A stretch of DNA of 64,000 nt from positions 62,001 to 126,000 of the forward strand of contig JAIYAP010000013.1 of the NCBI GenBank assembly GCA_027488935.1. The letters run 5' to 3'. Source of the DNA: Saprospiraceae bacterium (GTDB lineage: Bacteria > Bacteroidota > Bacteroidia > Chitinophagales > Saprospiraceae). The translations under genes were made by a program, and so were the position numbers. The notes under the pieces are model-generated. The model was given only the letters and a program-made list of their open reading frames with translations. It made no database searches and had not been told where the DNA came from. Positions 9,556 through 18,117 of the stretch are shown here, one piece after another (the stretch's first letter is position 1; every line of letters starts with the position of its first letter).

Positions 9556-11937
9556 TTACAATTTATTCATTTTCAGCACCGCACTCTGCGCTTGATCATT
9601 CCGAAGCACAACGAAATAAACGCCGCTCGCCCAGTTGGCGCCACAGGTGTAACTGCCGGTAATGCCTACCTTTTGCTGCAACATAACCTGTCCGAACACA
9701 TTCCGCACTTCGAGAATTGCGTTTTCGGTACCTGGCCAGTTGTAACGCAACATAAATTCCGAGGCAGTGGGGTTAGGCGTTGCAAGGATGCTGGCATTGG
9801 CATCCACTGGGTTATTTACAGCGGTTGCAATCGACGTTATTTTAAAAATATCCACACCGGCTTCTACGAGGTGGCCTGGCGCAACATCACTGGCGCTAAA
9901 CAATACTTTTACCGAGTTATTGAGCGGAATAACATTTTTGAGGCTGATGTCGCCCGAGCTGCGCCACACACTTTCCGATAGGTTGGTGGTAAAGACAGTA
10001 GCCGTTTGTACGCCATTGGTCACTTTTACCGTGAAATTGTCATTTGGTCCTGTGCCTTGTCCGCCGTCATTAAAAAACCAATAGTCGAAAGACAGTACTG
10101 CATCTTGCAAGCCATTTAACTTCATGGTTGGCGTGCTCAGAATCACTTCGCCATTGTCCACATCATTGTTGCCTGCGCCGCCGCCAGCGTTGCCGGTTAC
10201 ATAGCACAGGTTGTTGTTATCTGTTGCGGCATCGGCTTCCGGGTTGCTGATTTGGTTGTTGTAATAAGTTCCGACCGGAACACCCAGTTCCCAATCGCCG
10301 GATGCGGCATTGCTGGTGTTGGTCCAACCCAAATTCAATTCAAAATCATCGTAGTAGCCGGGTTCCAATGCAATTTCAAGTTGACCGGATGCGCTAATGG
10401 TGATCGATCCATTGCGGAAGCCCCAAGCGCCCACGCGGTAGGTGCCCGCAGACAAACAGTTGAGGTCAAACTTCCCTTGTGCATTGGTTTGCAGTTTGAG
10501 CACTTGCGCATTACCAGCAAGCAACAGTTCGGTATTGGGAACCACGGCCAGGGTGTTTCCATTTTTGAGGGTAGCATTCACAGAAACTGCATTCTCTACC
10601 GACAATGTAACATTAAGTGGGGTAACCTGTTCAGTTGCCAGTACCACCGTGCGTGTTTCGGTGAGGTAACCAGGTTTGCTAATGGTTACGGTGTAGGTGC
10701 CTGGCACGACGTATCCCGTTTTTACAATACCGCTTGCTTTAGATGTCGCAATGGTGTTTATTGGTGCGCCAACAATGGTGACCACGGCTTCGCCCAGCGG
10801 CAGACCATTGCAACCGTTGGTGATTTGGCCTTCCAAATAGCAGGCGCGCACATAATTCGGGGTGCAAACAAATAATTTGCCGGTGCCGCCTCCCGTATTC
10901 GGAATGTTGCTGGCCACGATGGTCCCAGATGGCAAGAAGGGATAAACGCCCCAGCAGCCGTCAAATGTTCCGCCGGAAGCCCAGGTATCAAATCGGCCTA
11001 CTTCTACCAGGTTATCCGGGCGGTGCGCATCCACGATGTTAAATCCGTCTATATAATAGGAGTTGATAGCCCAGTCGTTTAGAATATGCGTGTTGTGGCC
11101 GATTGCGTTGTTGCCATCGCCGGTAGACGAGCGATCCAGTTCTTTGATGTCGCTCGGGTCGCTCACATCGTAAGCTGTAATGAAGGATGGGAAATCTTCA
11201 TCGGTTGTGAGGATGGTTTTGCGGTCGCTGAGCATCCAGGCGTTGTGGGTGAAATTGCCCGGTGTTTGAATGGTACCGAGTACAGCCGGATTGGCTTTGT
11301 TGCTCATATCTACTACTGAAAGAAATCCGCCATTGATGTGCGCAGCATAAAGCGTATCATTGTCGGCATAACCATCGTGCACATAGCCGTTAACATCATA
11401 TTTGCCGACAAAAGTAGGATTGTAAGGATCCTGGTTGAGGTTCAGTATAACGGCCCCTCCATTGAACAAGTTGGTTCCATATAGGTACAAATAACCCTTT
11501 TTTTCGTCAATGTGCAGGGCATGGATGGTATTCAAAGCGCCCGATATCGTGCCATCGCCGGTATATTGGTGGAACGTGGTACTCGGTGAAGGCAAACTGG
11601 ATAAATCAACAATTTGCAAACCCTGTCCACCTTCGGAAGTGATGTAAGCGTATTTGCCCAATACTTTAATTTCTTTCCATAAATTATTGGGACCAGGAAT
11701 TTGCTGGATGGTCACCGGGGCATCCGGATCGGTTACATCGGCAATAATTAAACCTTGCGATGCACCCAACAACGCATATTCGCGTCCATTTTGGGCATAT
11801 CCACAAATATTTGCCAAGGTTTGGCCGGGGTACTCCAGGGTACCACGCAATTGTACGTTATAATCTTGGGCAGAAAGCGGTTGGGTCAAAAGCAAAAGCG
11901 CCAGGGCGTAACAGCAAGACAGGAAAAGATTTTTCAT
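9556..11937 (-). CDS. Secreted choice-of-anchor B protein with type IX secretion type A sorting domain
   Basis: The 793-residue product has a signal peptide (cleavage after LSAQ, about residue 24). Residues 25-370 form LVIVD-type beta-propeller repeats with the family phrases GLIIADVTDPDAP, GLQIVDLSSL and FITAYDVSDPSDI, as in choice-of-anchor B proteins. Two carboxypeptidase-regulatory-like Ig modules follow (about 370-455 and 455-540, GTYTVTISKPGY), then a jelly-roll domain (545-710, DDFELNLGWTN, SFDYWFFNDGG) and the sorting domain (about 720-793, ATPNPTASEFMLRY, VFGQVMLQQ, ASGVYFVVL). It is expected to leave the cell by type IX secretion and stay on the surface or be released. No catalytic residues are recognised. 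Confidence 0.88.
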   Translation of the reverse strand: MKNLFLSCCYALALLLLTQPLSAQDYNVQLRGTLEYPGQTLANICGYAQNGREYALLGASQGLIIADVTDPDAPVTIQQIPGPNNLWKEIKVLGKYAYITSEGGQGLQIVDLSSLPSPSTTFHQYTGDGTISGALNTIHALHIDEKKGYLYLYGTNLFNGGAVILNLNQDPYNPTFVGKYDVNGYVHDGYADNDTLYAAHINGGFLSVVDMSNKANPAVLGTIQTPGNFTHNAWMLSDRKTILTTDEDFPSFITAYDVSDPSDIKELDRSSTGDGNNAIGHNTHILNDWAINSYYIDGFNIVDAHRPDNLVEVGRFDTWASGGTFDGCWGVYPFLPSGTIVASNIPNTGGGTGKLFVCTPNYVRACYLEGQITNGCNGLPLGEAVVTIVGAPINTIATSKASGIVKTGYVVPGTYTVTISKPGYLTETRTVVLATEQVTPLNVTLSVENAVSVNATLKNGNTLAVVPNTELLLAGNAQVLKLQTNAQGKFDLNCLSAGTYRVGAWGFRNGSITISASGQLEIALEPGYYDDFELNLGWTNTSNAASGDWELGVPVGTYYNNQISNPEADAATDNNNLCYVTGNAGGGAGNNDVDNGEVILSTPTMKLNGLQDAVLSFDYWFFNDGGQGTGPNDNFTVKVTNGVQTATVFTTNLSESVWRSSGDISLKNVIPLNNSVKVLFSASDVAPGHLVEAGVDIFKITSIATAVNNPVDANASILATPNPTASEFMLRYNWPGTENAILEVRNVFGQVMLQQKVGITGSYTCGANWASGVYFVVLRNDQAQSAVLKMNKL

Positions 11938-12001
11938 TCAAACAACAGTTGGATTTGATTTAAAATAAATGCAAACTTGCATCATGGGTAAAAATACGAC
12001 G

Positions 12002-12009
12002 CAAATGTA
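12002..12009 (-). promoter_or_regulatory. -7 promoter box TACATTTG
   Basis: Minus-strand TACATTTG, 64 bases upstream of the choice-of-anchor B gene start. It matches TAnnTTTG; no -33 word was identified. Confidence 0.45.
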
Positions 12010-12124
12010 GTTGGCTCTGTTGGGCTATGTTGTATGCTTAACAGGGAAATGCCAGCAGAAGTGGCAATTGGAAGACAATTGCAGCACTTAATGGCAAAGC
12101 AGGCGCGATGAAATGAATAGGAAA

Positions 12125-13030
12125 TCAATTTTGCACGGGCTGTTCGGGCCCATTGCGGGCAATGCGGTTAGACAAATAAGCAAATAAACAGGCCGTCCAA
12201 AATGAGTAGAGGGAATACACCAGGGCCGGTTTTACCATTTCCTGGTTGTGCAAAAAACTGCTGGCGATCAAAAAGGCCAGCGTGGTGTTTTGGACCCCAC
12301 TTTCCATGGCAGCGGTAAGTCGAGATGCATGGTCCATGCCCATCATCTTCATCGTGAAATATCCGATGAGCAGGCAGGCCAGGTTTTGAATTAAAGCAAA
12401 TGGCGTGATTTGAATAAAATCGTGCAGGTCCAATCCAGCGCCGCCCTGGTTTTCACCCACCAACAGTTTGACCATAAATACAATGGCGAGCAGCACCATC
12501 ATGGCATATTTGGCAGGTCGGCTGACTTTTTCCGACCAGCGCGGAAATTGGTTTCTGGTAAAAATGCCCAAGAGTGCAGGCAAGATCGCAATGGCAAAAA
12601 TATGCCCCATCGTTTCCCAGAGTGGCAGGTGAAATTCGGTGGTGGTTCCTAAAAACACTTTCAAGCCCAAATTTGTTACAATTGGGATCGAAATGAGGGT
12701 TAAGAAGCTATTTACAGAGGTGATTGACAAGGAAAGTGCTACATTTGCACGCCAGAGATAGGCAAGAAAGCCAGACGTCGCGCCCCCCGGACTTGCCGCA
12801 AGGATGATAAATCCTACCTTGATTTCTGGCGACAAGGGTGAAAGCAGTCCCTGTATCGCGAAGGCAATCAGCGGCAGACCGATCATTTGAACGGTAAGCG
12901 CGGTGAAAAAGGCGCGCGGATATCGGATGATCCTGTAAAAATCGGAAATCGATAAAGACAGGCCCACTCCAAACATCACCAAGCCAAGCACGGCACTGAT
13001 GGCAATATCGACTATTTGCGTTGCTAACAA
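12125..13030 (-). CDS. Bile acid:sodium symporter (BASS/SBF) family transporter
   Basis: About 300 residues with 9-10 hydrophobic segments along the whole length. The SBF-family features are GLVMFGVGLSLS near the N-terminus, the conserved unwound crossover region ILAASPGGATSGFLAYLWRANVALS and the second-half motif AAMESGVQNTTLAFLIA. Members exchange organic anions or use sodium to import them; the substrate is not predictable here. The first codon must be TTG at 13030, because an in-frame stop lies 6 bases upstream and the next ATG (residue 19) would remove half of the first membrane helix. A TACATTTG box lies 22 bases upstream. It stands alone between two convergent or divergent neighbours. 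Confidence 0.88.
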   Translation of the reverse strand: MLATQIVDIAISAVLGLVMFGVGLSLSISDFYRIIRYPRAFFTALTVQMIGLPLIAFAIQGLLSPLSPEIKVGFIILAASPGGATSGFLAYLWRANVALSLSITSVNSFLTLISIPIVTNLGLKVFLGTTTEFHLPLWETMGHIFAIAILPALLGIFTRNQFPRWSEKVSRPAKYAMMVLLAIVFMVKLLVGENQGGAGLDLHDFIQITPFALIQNLACLLIGYFTMKMMGMDHASRLTAAMESGVQNTTLAFLIASSFLHNQEMVKPALVYSLYSFWTACLFAYLSNRIARNGPEQPVQN

Positions 13031-13052
13031 AGTGATTTAATTTTCGGACGAG

Positions 13053-13060
13053 CAAATGTA
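13053..13060 (-). promoter_or_regulatory. -7 promoter box TACATTTG
   Basis: Minus-strand TACATTTG 22 bases upstream of the transporter start. It fits TAnnTTTG and supports the TTG start at 13030 by leaving a short leader. Confidence 0.5.
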
Positions 13061-13129
13061 GCCGCTTTGTGGTTTATTTACCATAGTTTAACGCTACACT
13101 TTTTAAAGTTAAGCATAAACAGGATATTC

Positions 13130-13918
13130 ATGAAAATAACGGCTTTTTACATCGCCGAACAATTGGATTTAAAACGGCTTAAATCCGCGTATGCAGGTAT
13201 TTTGCTGCAAGAAAATCCGAACGAACTGTTCTATCGCGTGGATGAAGATCAGTATTTTTATGCATTCGACTATGGCGCTGTCGTTTTTGCCAATATGCCC
13301 GACGTGGATGTGAGCAAAAACCTGGTTTTTTTCCAGCAATTTGTAAAATCGCCGCTTGCCGAAAAAATGCGCGACGATTTTGAAATCGAACAAAAAGAAG
13401 GCAGCCAGATTATTTTTGGCTTTGACCAGATCACCTTACCGCGCCTGGACGAAAATGTAGCCAAAATTACGATGCTCTCGCTCGCGCACACGGTTGCGCT
13501 CGACTTTTACTCACAGCGGGCCAATACCTTATTGAGTGAAATCAATGGACTGACCGCGCAACTGGAGCAAGACGGTTCTATCCGCATCACGCGTAAAAAC
13601 ATGCTCAAATTTATCGGCCGCACCCTGAATAACAAAAACAGGATTGTCGAAAACCTGTTCATTTTTGATAGCCCTGATTTGACCTGGGATGATGAATACC
13701 TCGATAAATTGTACCGCGGTATGGCGCGTACCTTTGAATTGCAAACCCGCTTTAAAGAAATTGAATATACGTTTAAGGTCGTGGAAGATAACCTGACGGT
13801 GTTCCGCGAATTGTACCTCCACCGGGAAAGCAAACAACTGGAATGGATTGTTATTTTGCTCATCCTGGTGGAGGTAATTGATCTGATTGTTTCTAAAGTG
13901 CTGCTATTGAGGGGGTAG
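13130..13918 (+). CDS. RMD1/YagE family (DUF155) protein
   Basis: Cytosolic domain plus one C-terminal membrane helix (WIVILLILVEVIDLIVSKVLLL), the architecture of the DUF155 family that includes yeast Rmd1 and bacterial YagE. The family-typical parts are an N-terminal FYRVDEDQYFYAFDYGAVVFAN, a central helical region with LAHTVALDFYS, and the late LELQT-like segment followed by YTFKVVEDNLTVFRELYLHRES. The frame can be extended to 13067, but the extra residues are unlike the family and the ATG at 13130 (MKITAFYIAEQL) is chosen. The molecular function of bacterial members is not established; yeast relatives are mitochondrial membrane proteins. The gene converges on a small membrane-protein gene with a 2-base gap. 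Confidence 0.82.
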   Translation: MKITAFYIAEQLDLKRLKSAYAGILLQENPNELFYRVDEDQYFYAFDYGAVVFANMPDVDVSKNLVFFQQFVKSPLAEKMRDDFEIEQKEGSQIIFGFDQITLPRLDENVAKITMLSLAHTVALDFYSQRANTLLSEINGLTAQLEQDGSIRITRKNMLKFIGRTLNNKNRIVENLFIFDSPDLTWDDEYLDKLYRGMARTFELQTRFKEIEYTFKVVEDNLTVFRELYLHRESKQLEWIVILLILVEVIDLIVSKVLLLRG

Positions 13919-13920
13919 GT

Positions 13921-14346
13921 TCATTTTGATACCCGACTATAATACCAACAACCGGCTAGTCCGCCCATCAAGGAACCTAAAATCATGGTAGCCGATAAAA
14001 TAAGGTATAAATGAAGCGGTAATAGCCCCATCACTACAAATCCAAAGGCCATCAACCGCGTGCTCAATAATAATAAGATGGTGGCATAAAGGGCCGCTTT
14101 TCGTCCTGCACCGAATTGGGGTATTATTGAGGCATAGGTCCATACCATCATCATACCCAAGACCAAATGAAAGGGGAAGAAGAAAGCGGGGATGAGTGGA
14201 TTGAAGGGAACATTGTGCTCGGCCAAAAACAGTTTAATTTGCGGGCCGGCAATAAACATACCATTCGGGGTGTCAATCAGGTTTAAAATCATGCCGGCAA
14301 TGAGGCCACCGATGATAATTCGTTTGAAATTTAGTGCATTTTCCAT
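13921..14346 (-). CDS. Small four-helix membrane protein, function unknown
   Basis: A 141-residue protein with four predicted membrane helices (about 9-26, 52-75, 85-106 and 110-135). The first is glycine-rich (RIIIGGLIAGMILNLID), and the last ends GGLAGCWYYSRVSK. Similar uncharacterised proteins are common in Bacteroidota. No catalytic or binding motif is recognised. Its 5' end lies 48 bases from the 3' end of the AraC regulator gene that runs in the same direction, so a shared transcript is possible and the regulator may be autoregulatory with this gene as a target, but nothing in the sequence proves that. Confidence 0.75.
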   Translation of the reverse strand: MENALNFKRIIIGGLIAGMILNLIDTPNGMFIAGPQIKLFLAEHNVPFNPLIPAFFFPFHLVLGMMMVWTYASIIPQFGAGRKAALYATILLLLSTRLMAFGFVVMGLLPLHLYLILSATMILGSLMGGLAGCWYYSRVSK

Positions 14347-14393
14347 TTGAGTGTATTTTTATGTTGTTTGATGCCACAAAAATACCCCCCTGC

Positions 14394-15245
14394 CTACTCC
14401 GTAAAATTGTAGAATATTGCTGTTTTGCGCAAGTCGCGTGGGCTTGCACCGTTTGAATATCTTTTAAAGGTGTTGGTAAAATGCGCCTGGTCGGAAAAGC
14501 CCAGTTCAAGCGCTACTTCGGTGAGGGATAAGTCCTTGAAAATCAATTTGCGCGCTTCATTTAAACGCAATTGCATTTGGTACATGCCAGGTGAAATACC
14601 AAGGTGCTGTTTGAATACACGCAACAAATGAAACTTGCTCAGGTACACTTGTTTGGCCAATTCATCGAGGGAGAAGTTTGTTTTAAAATTTTCCTCAATA
14701 AAGGCTTGCGCACGTGTGATCGCATCATGCGTGGTAATGGATTCGCTTTTGTCTGGATGTTGTTGAGCGCCCAGCGTAATTAAATTGTAAATAGCATAAT
14801 ACAAATTACTTTCTTTTAAAATGGAATCTTGTTCCACATCTTGCAGGATCTCCAAAACCTTCTTGAAATTCAGGTTTAGTGCGGCATTTTCTTCTGCAAC
14901 GGTGGTCACCATAGGCGTGTAAGTGGGTAAATCGGGCTCGAAACGGCAAATTTCTGCGACATAATCTTTTTTTACCACCACCACATCTGCTGCCCAACCT
15001 GCATCAAAATCGGGTTTGCCGGAATGTAAATTACCCGGATGAACGCGGTAAAACTGGTCTGCTGTAATGGGCAAAATTGCATCTCCTTGAAAAAATGTAC
15101 CTTGACCTTGCTTGATATGCCCAATCTGATAGTCTTTGGGAAAATACAATATATCATCCCAATGGTTGCCGCTCCAATGCAGGGTTTTGATAAAATCAAA
15201 GGGCGGATATTGCCTTTCTTCAAATTGCGCTTGTATGGTGGGCAT
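14394..15245 (-). CDS. AraC family transcriptional regulator
   Basis: The 283-residue protein has an N-terminal cupin-like sensing domain (about 1-150, with GQGTFFQGDAILPI and YRVHPGNLHSGKP) and a C-terminal double helix-turn-helix AraC domain (about 180-283, with FSLDELAKQVYLSKFHLLRVFKQHLGISP and LSLTEVALELGFSDQAHFTNTFKRYSNGASP). A longer frame starts with TTG at 15293, but it would run into an inverted repeat; the ATG at 15245 is preferred. It probably binds DNA in response to a small molecule. The downstream small membrane-protein gene is co-directional and could be its target. The ligand is unknown. Confidence 0.88.
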   Translation of the reverse strand: MPTIQAQFEERQYPPFDFIKTLHWSGNHWDDILYFPKDYQIGHIKQGQGTFFQGDAILPITADQFYRVHPGNLHSGKPDFDAGWAADVVVVKKDYVAEICRFEPDLPTYTPMVTTVAEENAALNLNFKKVLEILQDVEQDSILKESNLYYAIYNLITLGAQQHPDKSESITTHDAITRAQAFIEENFKTNFSLDELAKQVYLSKFHLLRVFKQHLGISPGMYQMQLRLNEARKLIFKDLSLTEVALELGFSDQAHFTNTFKRYSNGASPRDLRKTAIFYNFTE

Positions 15246-15267
15246 TTTAATGGTTTTTGAACAGGAG

Positions 15268-15305
15268 AAATCCCGAATTTTGGTAAAAATCAAAATTCGG
15301 GATTT
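15268..15305. promoter_or_regulatory. Perfect 15-bp inverted repeat upstream of AraC gene
   Basis: The arm AAATCCCGAATTTTG (15268-15282) is repeated as its reverse complement at 15291-15305 around an 8-base spacer. It lies 23 bases upstream of the AraC-family start codon. It may be an operator, an RNA hairpin in the leader, or a small repeat. The downstream arm is followed by TTTTACC on the plus strand. Confidence 0.6.
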
Positions 15306-15395
15306 TTACCAATTACTACGCATATCCGGCGGAAAATCCTTGGCGATCAATTTCAAGCATAACAGCTAAAGCCTGCTTTAATCCCACACGCATGC

Positions 15396-15448
15396 GTAAA
15401 TTCTATTGACGGGGCGACTTTTTCAGTCACCCCGCCAATGGAATTTAC
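15396..15448. repeat. 53-bp intergenic palindrome (CGGGGCGAC family), copy A
   Basis: Outer arms GTAAATTC/GAATTTAC and inner arms CGGGGcGACT/AGTCaCCCCG enclose a short T-rich loop. The element sits in the divergent gap between the AraC gene and a barrel-protein gene, so it is not simply a terminator. Homology with copy C continues downstream to about 15530, so the full unit is longer than the palindrome. Confidence 0.85.
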
Positions 15449-15532
15449 AGGCTACTACAAATCTTTGATAAGATATTAGCATCTATAAAATAGCATGTAA
15501 ATAAAGGTGTTATGATGCCTTGCAATGCCATA

Positions 15533-15660
15533 TTCGACTTCTCCGAAGTCGTGAGCGGGTTCGGGCATGGTATCTTTCTACAAATATTCGACCTCTCGCG
15601 AGGTCGTCGCGTTGCCCAATGATATTTTTTCCGCACGACCTCGCTAGAGGTCGAATATCT
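15533..15660. repeat. Cluster of CGACCTCxxGAGGTCG palindromes
   Basis: Three hairpin-forming words follow each other: CGACTTCtccGAAGTCG (15537-15553), a second near 15590 (CGACCTCtcgcGAGGTCG) and a third near 15637 (CGACCTCgctaGAGGTCG). The latter two are flanked by ATATTCGA/TCGAATAT, so they can also pair with each other. No gene lies here. A fragment of similar sequence is present at about 51872-51895. Confidence 0.7.
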
Positions 15661-15727
15661 TAATTATGATGATCAGGCAACTAAAACAGCCCCAAAAACA
15701 TCTTAAATAACACAAAATAACTTTTCT

Positions 15728-16306
15728 ATGCACATAAAGTTTCTACTTTCCGTTATTTTACTGCTTCCGCTTACCATTTTTGCTCAGGAAAAATCCAGTC
15801 ATCCCTGGGGAGATCGATTGCTGCTGGGCGCCCATTACGGGTTTGCCGAAGATTATGTAGGCGACCGCGACAACCAATATGAAGTGGCGCATTTTGCAGG
15901 GGCTAAAGCGGGCGTCTCCATCACCAAAAAGCTATATGCGGGGATTCAAGCGCGTTTTATCAAGGCGCGCAACTTTGAAACACCCACCCAAAACTTTTAT
16001 ATGGCAGGAATATGGGGAAGGTATTATGTCATCCACCCGGTGCAAAAAGCATCTTCAAACCGATTTGGCCTCTTTTTGGAGTCCGGGTTTCTGCTTGGCA
16101 ACTATGCTTTTGAAAACCGCAATTTCGTGGAGTATGCTTTTCGGCGACCGGGCAACTGGTATATTCCAGCCGTTTTGGGGGCTGAATTCAGAGTTTGGAG
16201 CAACTTAACCCTAGAGGGAAGCTGCAATCTCTTCTACAACAATGGCGGGAGCTGGGATGATCAAGGCATCGCCTATCTGAGTTTGGGATTAAATTGGCAC
16301 TGGTAA
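15728..16306 (+). CDS. Outer-membrane beta-barrel protein, function unknown
   Basis: A 192-residue protein with a signal peptide (MHIKFLLSVILLLPLTIFAQ) followed by alternating short beta strands with aromatic belts, such as LLLGAHYGFAEDYVG, LYAGIQARFIKARNF and the C-terminal strand IAYLSLGLNWHW ending in an aromatic residue, as is usual for barrels. This is the pattern of small porin-like outer-membrane proteins of Bacteroidota. No known substrate. The gene is flanked by intergenic palindromes of the same family on both sides (copies A and B) and converges on the BtuG-like gene. Confidence 0.7.
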   Translation: MHIKFLLSVILLLPLTIFAQEKSSHPWGDRLLLGAHYGFAEDYVGDRDNQYEVAHFAGAKAGVSITKKLYAGIQARFIKARNFETPTQNFYMAGIWGRYYVIHPVQKASSNRFGLFLESGFLLGNYAFENRNFVEYAFRRPGNWYIPAVLGAEFRVWSNLTLEGSCNLFYNNGGSWDDQGIAYLSLGLNWHW

Positions 16307-16345
16307 TCCGCAGCGCCCAAGCCTGCTTTTATTCCAGACGAATGC

Positions 16346-16398
16346 GTAAATTCTATTGACGGGGCGACTTTTTCAGTCACCCCGCCAATGGAATTTAC
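16346..16398. repeat. 53-bp intergenic palindrome (CGGGGCGAC family), copy B
   Basis: Nearly identical to copy A over the palindrome (same outer arms GTAAATTC/GAATTTAC and GC-rich inner arms), with identical upstream word GCCTGCTTT. It lies between two convergent genes, where it could also terminate transcription from both sides. Confidence 0.85.
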
Positions 16399-16422
16399 AC
16401 CTTGCCACAAATCTTTGTCGGA

Positions 16423-17469
16423 TTAATTCCGAATCACAATCTCCCCAGGCGCAATACCCACTGGAAAAGTAGCGATTTTTGTGCCGTTCGGTTGATAAAT
16501 AGATACCGACCCAGCAGACGAAAAATCTTTCGGATCGCTGCAATACAAATTGCCATTGACCGGATCACAAGCCAACCCATAAGATGGCTGATCCACGATT
16601 TTGACAGGCGCCCCCATGCCATTGAAAGACCAAATACCACCCGCTATATAATATAAGGTGTTGCCTGCAGGATTCGCGCACAAATCATCGGCGCCTGGCA
16701 ATAATTCAAATCCATTGCCATTGGTGGTGTTGGCCAGCCAGCCCGGATAGGCATCGTAATTGGGTGCCGGACCATAACCGCCTTTGCAAATTACATACGG
16801 AGTGCCATTTAAGGCCGCAAAACCGCTGGGGGCACCTCGGAATTTCCGGCGGTCCACTTCCTGTCCGAGATTCAAATCAATAAAAGAAATCGTCGAATCC
16901 AGTCCGTAGCCGCCAACATTGGCGACCAACAGGGTGTTTGCACCCGATTTAAACATCTTTTCAGGTTGTGGCAATGCTATGGTGCTCAACACTTTATTGG
17001 TGTTCAAATCCACTTTTGCCAAACTGCCGGAAAAGCCATCTGCGCCCCATTGGGTAACATACGCCGTGTTGTTATCCACTGCGTAAAAATAGCGTGGAAA
17101 GCCCAGTCCGCCGATGGTATCAAGGTATTCGAAGGTGGAGGCATCTACCACCACAATTTTGTTGGCTCCGTTGACAACGATGTAGCCTTTGCCATTGTGA
17201 AAAGTGAGGGATTGTACAAATTGGCCCAGCACAGCGCCACAGTTTTCGGAAGCATACACATCTTCCACGGTGAGGTTGCGGCTCGCATCATGCCAGGTAA
17301 TGCTGCCCGTTCCGTTGAACGAACCTTCATTGACCACAAAAATACCTTTGTCGTAATTGCCATTGCGGTTGCCACAATCGTCGGACACCGGATCTGGTTT
17401 GCAGGCCCAAAAGGCGCTGAGTGCCAACAGCACAAAAAAGAGGGAGGGTTTAAAAAGTCTGACTTTCAT
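16423..17469 (-). CDS. BtuG-like DUF5074/YncE beta-propeller lipoprotein, cobalamin-riboswitch controlled
   Basis: A 348-residue lipoprotein (lipobox SAFWAC, Cys23) built from repeated propeller blades, e.g. NKIVVVDASTFEYLDTIGG, GSLAKVDLNTNKVLSTIALP and STISFIDLNLGQEVDRRKF, and ending SIYQPNGTKIATFPVGIAPGE. It belongs to the DUF5074/YncE-like family that includes BtuG, the surface propeller that captures vitamin B12 for the BtuB receptor in Bacteroides. A cobalamin riboswitch lies directly upstream, which strongly supports a role in corrinoid capture. No btuB gene is adjacent, unlike the usual arrangement. The propeller and lipoprotein calls are firm; B12 binding is inferred from riboswitch and family. 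Confidence 0.82.
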   Translation of the reverse strand: MKVRLFKPSLFFVLLALSAFWACKPDPVSDDCGNRNGNYDKGIFVVNEGSFNGTGSITWHDASRNLTVEDVYASENCGAVLGQFVQSLTFHNGKGYIVVNGANKIVVVDASTFEYLDTIGGLGFPRYFYAVDNNTAYVTQWGADGFSGSLAKVDLNTNKVLSTIALPQPEKMFKSGANTLLVANVGGYGLDSTISFIDLNLGQEVDRRKFRGAPSGFAALNGTPYVICKGGYGPAPNYDAYPGWLANTTNGNGFELLPGADDLCANPAGNTLYYIAGGIWSFNGMGAPVKIVDQPSYGLACDPVNGNLYCSDPKDFSSAGSVSIYQPNGTKIATFPVGIAPGEIVIRN

Positions 17470-17611
17470 TTTTAATGTTTAAAAAAGTGAAAATGAAAGG
17501 CAAACGGGAAGGATCGGTAGATGTGTACAGCCCAAAACACCCTGCGGCGGTTTCGGCGCTGAAAGCACATCGTTCCCGGCTTTCTGCCCGAAGCCTGGTA
17601 CAAGTTGGTGA

Positions 17612-17800
17612 ATGGCAGGTCTTCTGGCTCGTTTTACAAAAAGCGCCTTCCCGTGTTGCACACAGTGGCATCGTGCTTTTTGCTTCCAAACGCGTGTTCG
17701 GATAAAACTTACAGCAGCGGGGACTGCCCCGGATTTGCACCGGTGTTCCCTTTTAATGCTTTCTCAAAGAGAGAGCAACCAAAAACCAGGACGAAGGTAG
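17612..17800 (-). ncRNA. Cobalamin (B12) riboswitch
   Basis: On the minus strand the conserved parts appear in the right order: GGGAAcaCCGGTG, then CCGGGGCAGTCCCCGC and CTGTAA, then the B12 box GCCACTG (plus-strand 17663-17669), GGAAGGCGC and finally AGCCAGAAGACCTGCC. These are the diagnostic blocks of the adenosylcobalamin aptamer. It lies about 140 bases upstream of the BtuG-like lipoprotein gene and reads towards it, so B12 presumably represses that gene. The aptamer boundaries are approximate; the expression platform between 17470 and 17611 was not resolved. Confidence 0.93.
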
Positions 17801-17899
17801 GTTTCTTTCACGCGCAAATGCACGAATCGTAATCCAATTTATTAGGTATAATATGTATTTTGTTTTAATTTAAATATTTGTACGGGTACTTATAAGTTA

Positions 17900-18109
17900 T
17901 CATCTCAATAGTTTCCGATACAAATCTTCCACTTTTTCCCGCGCCCAGGGTGTTTTGCGCAAAAAAGCCAGGCTGGATTTGATGCTCGGTTCATATAAAA
18001 AACACCGAACTGGAATCCGCTCGCCCAATGCTGGCCAATCGTAGTAATCTACTAATTCTTCCAGCATCATTTGCAGGGTAACGCCGTGTAAAGGATTGTT
18101 TTGTTGCAT
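17900..18109 (-). CDS. VF530 family (DUF2132) small protein
   Basis: The 69-residue protein matches the VF530 family over its whole length: [22 protein letters not shown] near the N-terminus, then [34 protein letters not shown]. The Vibrio founding member has a known compact helical fold with proposed DNA-binding surface; the cellular role is not established. The start is the only ATG that gives the full domain. It follows the glyoxalase-like gene by 8 bases in the same direction and is probably co-transcribed with it. Confidence 0.88.
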   Translation of the reverse strand: MQQNNPLHGVTLQMMLEELVDYYDWPALGERIPVRCFLYEPSIKSSLAFLRKTPWAREKVEDLYRKLLR

Positions 18110-18117
18110 CGTTCAAC

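Noticed and set aside
17475-17832. Several short open frames over the region upstream of the BtuG-like gene
   Set aside because: They lie on the cobalamin riboswitch, whose conserved blocks explain the sequence.
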